From: an uncultured Collinsella sp.
GTDB lineage: Bacteria > Actinomycetota > Coriobacteriia > Coriobacteriales > Coriobacteriaceae
Reading direction: 5' to 3'
DNA: 5,479 nucleotides
Assembly: GCA_900544425.1 (NCBI GenBank)
Contig: UQUX01000116.1
Location: 1-5,479, forward strand
The translations under genes and the position numbers were made by a program. The notes under the pieces were generated by a model. The model saw only the letters and a program-made list of their open reading frames with translations. It ran no database searches and was not told where the DNA came from. Below, in pieces: positions 4,249-5,479 of the stretch (its first letter is position 1; every line of letters starts with the position of its first letter).

Positions 4249-5277
4249 CTAGCGCTGAACGTAGGCGCGAACCAGCTCGTAGGTATTGCGCACGCCGTCG
4301 ATGTGGCTGCGCTCGTAGTTGTGGCTCGCGTACACGCCGGGGCCGATCAGGCCGTGACGGATGTCGTAGCCGGCAGAGAGCGTGGCCTCGACGTCCGAAC
4401 CGTAATGCGGATACACGTCGATGGCGTAATCGAGCTCAAGCTCGCGCGCGATATTGGACAGCGTGGTCACCAGGTCGTAGTTGTACGGACCGCCCGAATC
4501 CTTGGCGCAAATCGACACCATGCGCTCGGTGCAGCCCAGGTCGTCGCCCACGCAGCCCATGTCCACGCTGATCATCTCGCGCGTGTCGGCCGGCACAAAG
4601 GCACCGCCGTGGCCGACCTCCTCGTACACCGTAAAGAGCAGCGACACCTTGCGCGAAAGCGACACCTCGCCGTCAGCAACGGCGCGGGCCAGACCCAGCA
4701 GAATCGACGCGGACAGCTTGTCGTCAAGGAAGCGACTCTTGATGTAGCCGCTCTCCGTCACCGTGGTGCGCGGATCCATAGCGATGATGTCGCCGGTTTG
4801 AATACCCAGCTCGAGCACATCGTCCTTGCTGTCAACGTTCTCGTCGAGCAGGATTTCCATGTTCTTCTCGATGGTCTTGACCGGCTCATCGGCCACATGC
4901 GCCGAAGGCTCGGTATTGAGGACCACGCCCGTGTAGACATTGCCGTCACGCGTGTAGACGGTGCAGTTCTCGCCATCGGCCGTGGACCACTGGTGCCCGC
5001 CGAGGGTCGTGGGGCGCAGGCGACCATTGTCCTTAATGGAGCGCACCATGGCGCCCAGGGTATCGACATGGCTCGCCAACACGAGCGGCTCGCCCTCGCC
5101 GCCAAGCTCAACCAACACGTTGCCCTTATTGGAGCGCTCGGGCCCAAAGCCCATATCACGCAACGTTTCCATCAGATAATCAGTCGCCGCACGGGTATAG
5201 CCCGTAGGCGAAGCGATAGAAGTCAGCGTCTTCAACTGGTCAGTAATATAGGAGAGCGTAGAATCCATCTTGGACAC
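4249..5277 (-). CDS. M42-family metal-dependent aminopeptidase
   Basis: A 342-residue (GTG start) cytosolic co-catalytic metallopeptidase of the M42 family (glutamyl/deblocking aminopeptidase type). Members trim short peptides, usually as large tetrahedral oligomers. Visible marks, in order, are SPTGYT (23-28), ASHVDTLGAMV with ligand His70 and Asp72, RFLDDKLSA with metal-bridging Asp185 or Asp186, VYEEVGHGGA with catalytic Glu219 and ligand Glu220, ISVDMG with ligand Asp239, and the C-terminal ASHNYERSHIDG with the last ligand, probably His319. The HVDTLG form, instead of the usual HxDExG, belongs to a recognisable subgroup, so substrate preference is uncertain. All expected ligands are present and length is normal. 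The start is uncertain: the GTG at 5275-5277 has AAAGGG 8 bases upstream, whereas the ATG at 5266-5268 (339 residues, starting MDSTLSYI) has no well-placed site. It appears to be a single-gene unit convergent with mnmA and not functionally tied to it. Confidence 0.93.
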   Translation of the reverse strand: MSKMDSTLSYITDQLKTLTSIASPTGYTRAATDYLMETLRDMGFGPERSNKGNVLVELGGEGEPLVLASHVDTLGAMVRSIKDNGRLRPTTLGGHQWSTADGENCTVYTRDGNVYTGVVLNTEPSAHVADEPVKTIEKNMEILLDENVDSKDDVLELGIQTGDIIAMDPRTTVTESGYIKSRFLDDKLSASILLGLARAVADGEVSLSRKVSLLFTVYEEVGHGGAFVPADTREMISVDMGCVGDDLGCTERMVSICAKDSGGPYNYDLVTTLSNIARELELDYAIDVYPHYGSDVEATLSAGYDIRHGLIGPGVYASHNYERSHIDGVRNTYELVRAYVQR

Positions 5278-5285
5278 CAAAGTCA

Positions 5286-5291
5286 CCCTTT
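5286..5291 (-). promoter_or_regulatory. Ribosome binding site favouring a GTG start for the peptidase
   Basis: On the minus strand AAAGGG is followed by 8 bases and then GTG (5275-5277). The same site is 17 bases from the ATG at 5268, which is too far. An upstream in-frame ATG at 5337 lies inside or before the predicted -10, so it is unlikely. Confidence 0.5.
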
Positions 5292-5335
5292 CATGTCGAA
5301 TTAAACCCACGGCAACAATACCACCGCGAACCATC

Positions 5336-5362
5336 ATTTTACCTAGCGAGATGGCCCGTCGA
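5336..5362 (-). promoter_or_regulatory. Candidate promoter of the M42 peptidase gene
   Basis: On the minus strand TAAAAT (5336-5341) is a good -10. The best -35 is TCGACG (5357-5362) at a short 15-base spacing. The start would be near 5329, leaving a leader of about 50 bases before the GTG. A wobble-rich weak stem (5310-5326) would lie near the mRNA 5' end. Confidence 0.35.
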
Positions 5363-5444
5363 GCTCCCCAGAGCTGCGCCCGCCACGATAACGAGCCGGC
5401 GGGCCCCTGCCCGTTAGCCCCACAATCTTTCCGCAGGACGGAGG
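5342..5444. other. GC-rich non-coding stretch with successive small hairpins
   Basis: No gene with family likeness is seen. Stems are AGCTC 5362-5366 with GAGCT 5371-5375, GCCCGCC 5378-5384 with GGCGGGC 5398-5404 (7 bp, 13-base loop), an alternative CGGGC 5400-5404 with GCCCG 5409-5413, and TCCG 5430-5433 with CGGA 5439-5442. The left end carries the peptidase promoter. Together with the following terminator-like hairpin this could be an untranslated region or a small RNA. No convincing rightward promoter was found. Confidence 0.35.
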
Positions 5445-5479
5445 AAGCCCCCGCCGCACGAAGTGCGCAGCGGGGGCTT
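5445..5479 (+). terminator. Strong terminator-like hairpin cut by the window end
   Basis: A 10-bp stem, 5445-5454 with 5470-5479, stacks (after a CA bulge at 5468-5469) on a 5-bp stem, 5455-5459 with 5463-5467, closed by a GAA loop. It ends in CTT at the window edge, so any rightward T-tract lies outside the window. Leftward it is followed only by CTTCCTCC. The rightward direction is therefore favoured but not proven. Confidence 0.55.

Noticed and set aside
4225..5304. Long rightward open frame (359 codons) opposite the peptidase gene
   Set aside because: The opposite strand encodes a complete M42 enzyme with all metal ligands; this frame is its shadow.
5425..5455. SRP RNA-like or RNase P-like signature (CAGGACGGAGGAAGC)
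   Set aside because: It only partly resembles the SRP domain IV loop; the GGAA tetraloop and its closing pairs are missing, and no RNase P core elements surround it.

Overview
The window is an ordinary-looking piece of bacterial chromosome with high GC (roughly 60% by eye) and AT-rich promoter islands. Codon use is strongly GC-ending. The protein set, the style of the -10 boxes (TGCTAAACT, TGCTACAAT) and the overall feel suggest an actinobacterium of the Coriobacteriia, possibly Collinsella. That assignment is inference from recognition, not from a search. There are six genes and no tRNA, rRNA, CRISPR array or complete insertion sequence.

Layout, left to right. A terminator (about 40-67) closes a leftward gene for a YerC/YecD-family, TrpR-like DNA-binding protein (90-389, minus). 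A 322-base gap holds its promoter and several small hairpins. It is followed by a rightward four-helix membrane protein of the YvlD/'phage holin 4' family (712-1077). A bidirectional terminator (1114-1151) separates that gene from a convergent Rrf2-family regulator with a four-cysteine cluster (1214-1642, minus). An AT-rich divergent control region (1643-1895) then drives the regulator leftward and cysteine synthase cysK rightward (1896-2834). A strong hairpin plus U-tract (2944-2982) lies between cysK and mnmA, the tRNA 2-thiouridylase (3012-4112). The mnmA gene converges on an M42-family metal aminopeptidase (4249-5277, minus). The gap between them carries a perfect 27-bp inverted repeat flanked by TA, and a second hairpin. 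The right edge (5342-5479) is GC-rich, has no convincing gene, and ends in a strong terminator-like hairpin cut by the window end.

How the genes fit together. The central block is about sulfur. CysK makes cysteine from O-acetylserine and sulfide. MnmA uses cysteine-derived persulfide sulfur to make 2-thiouridine at the wobble base of tRNA. The divergent Rrf2 protein, with cysteines that could bind an Fe-S cluster, is well placed to adjust cysteine synthesis. In Bacillus-type genomes an Rrf2 regulator (CymR), a cysteine desulfurase and mnmA are neighbours. Here the desulfurase is absent from the window and cysK takes the place beside the regulator. The flanking genes have no evident link to this block.

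No dramatic new system is visible. The points most worth checking are: the Rrf2-cysK divergon with its leader hairpin and repeated CTATTNC boxes; a CxxC variant of the MnmA active site; the overlap of a possible mnmA promoter with a terminator; the TA-flanked perfect inverted repeat; and the fact that three predicted transcripts appear to begin directly with a hairpin.
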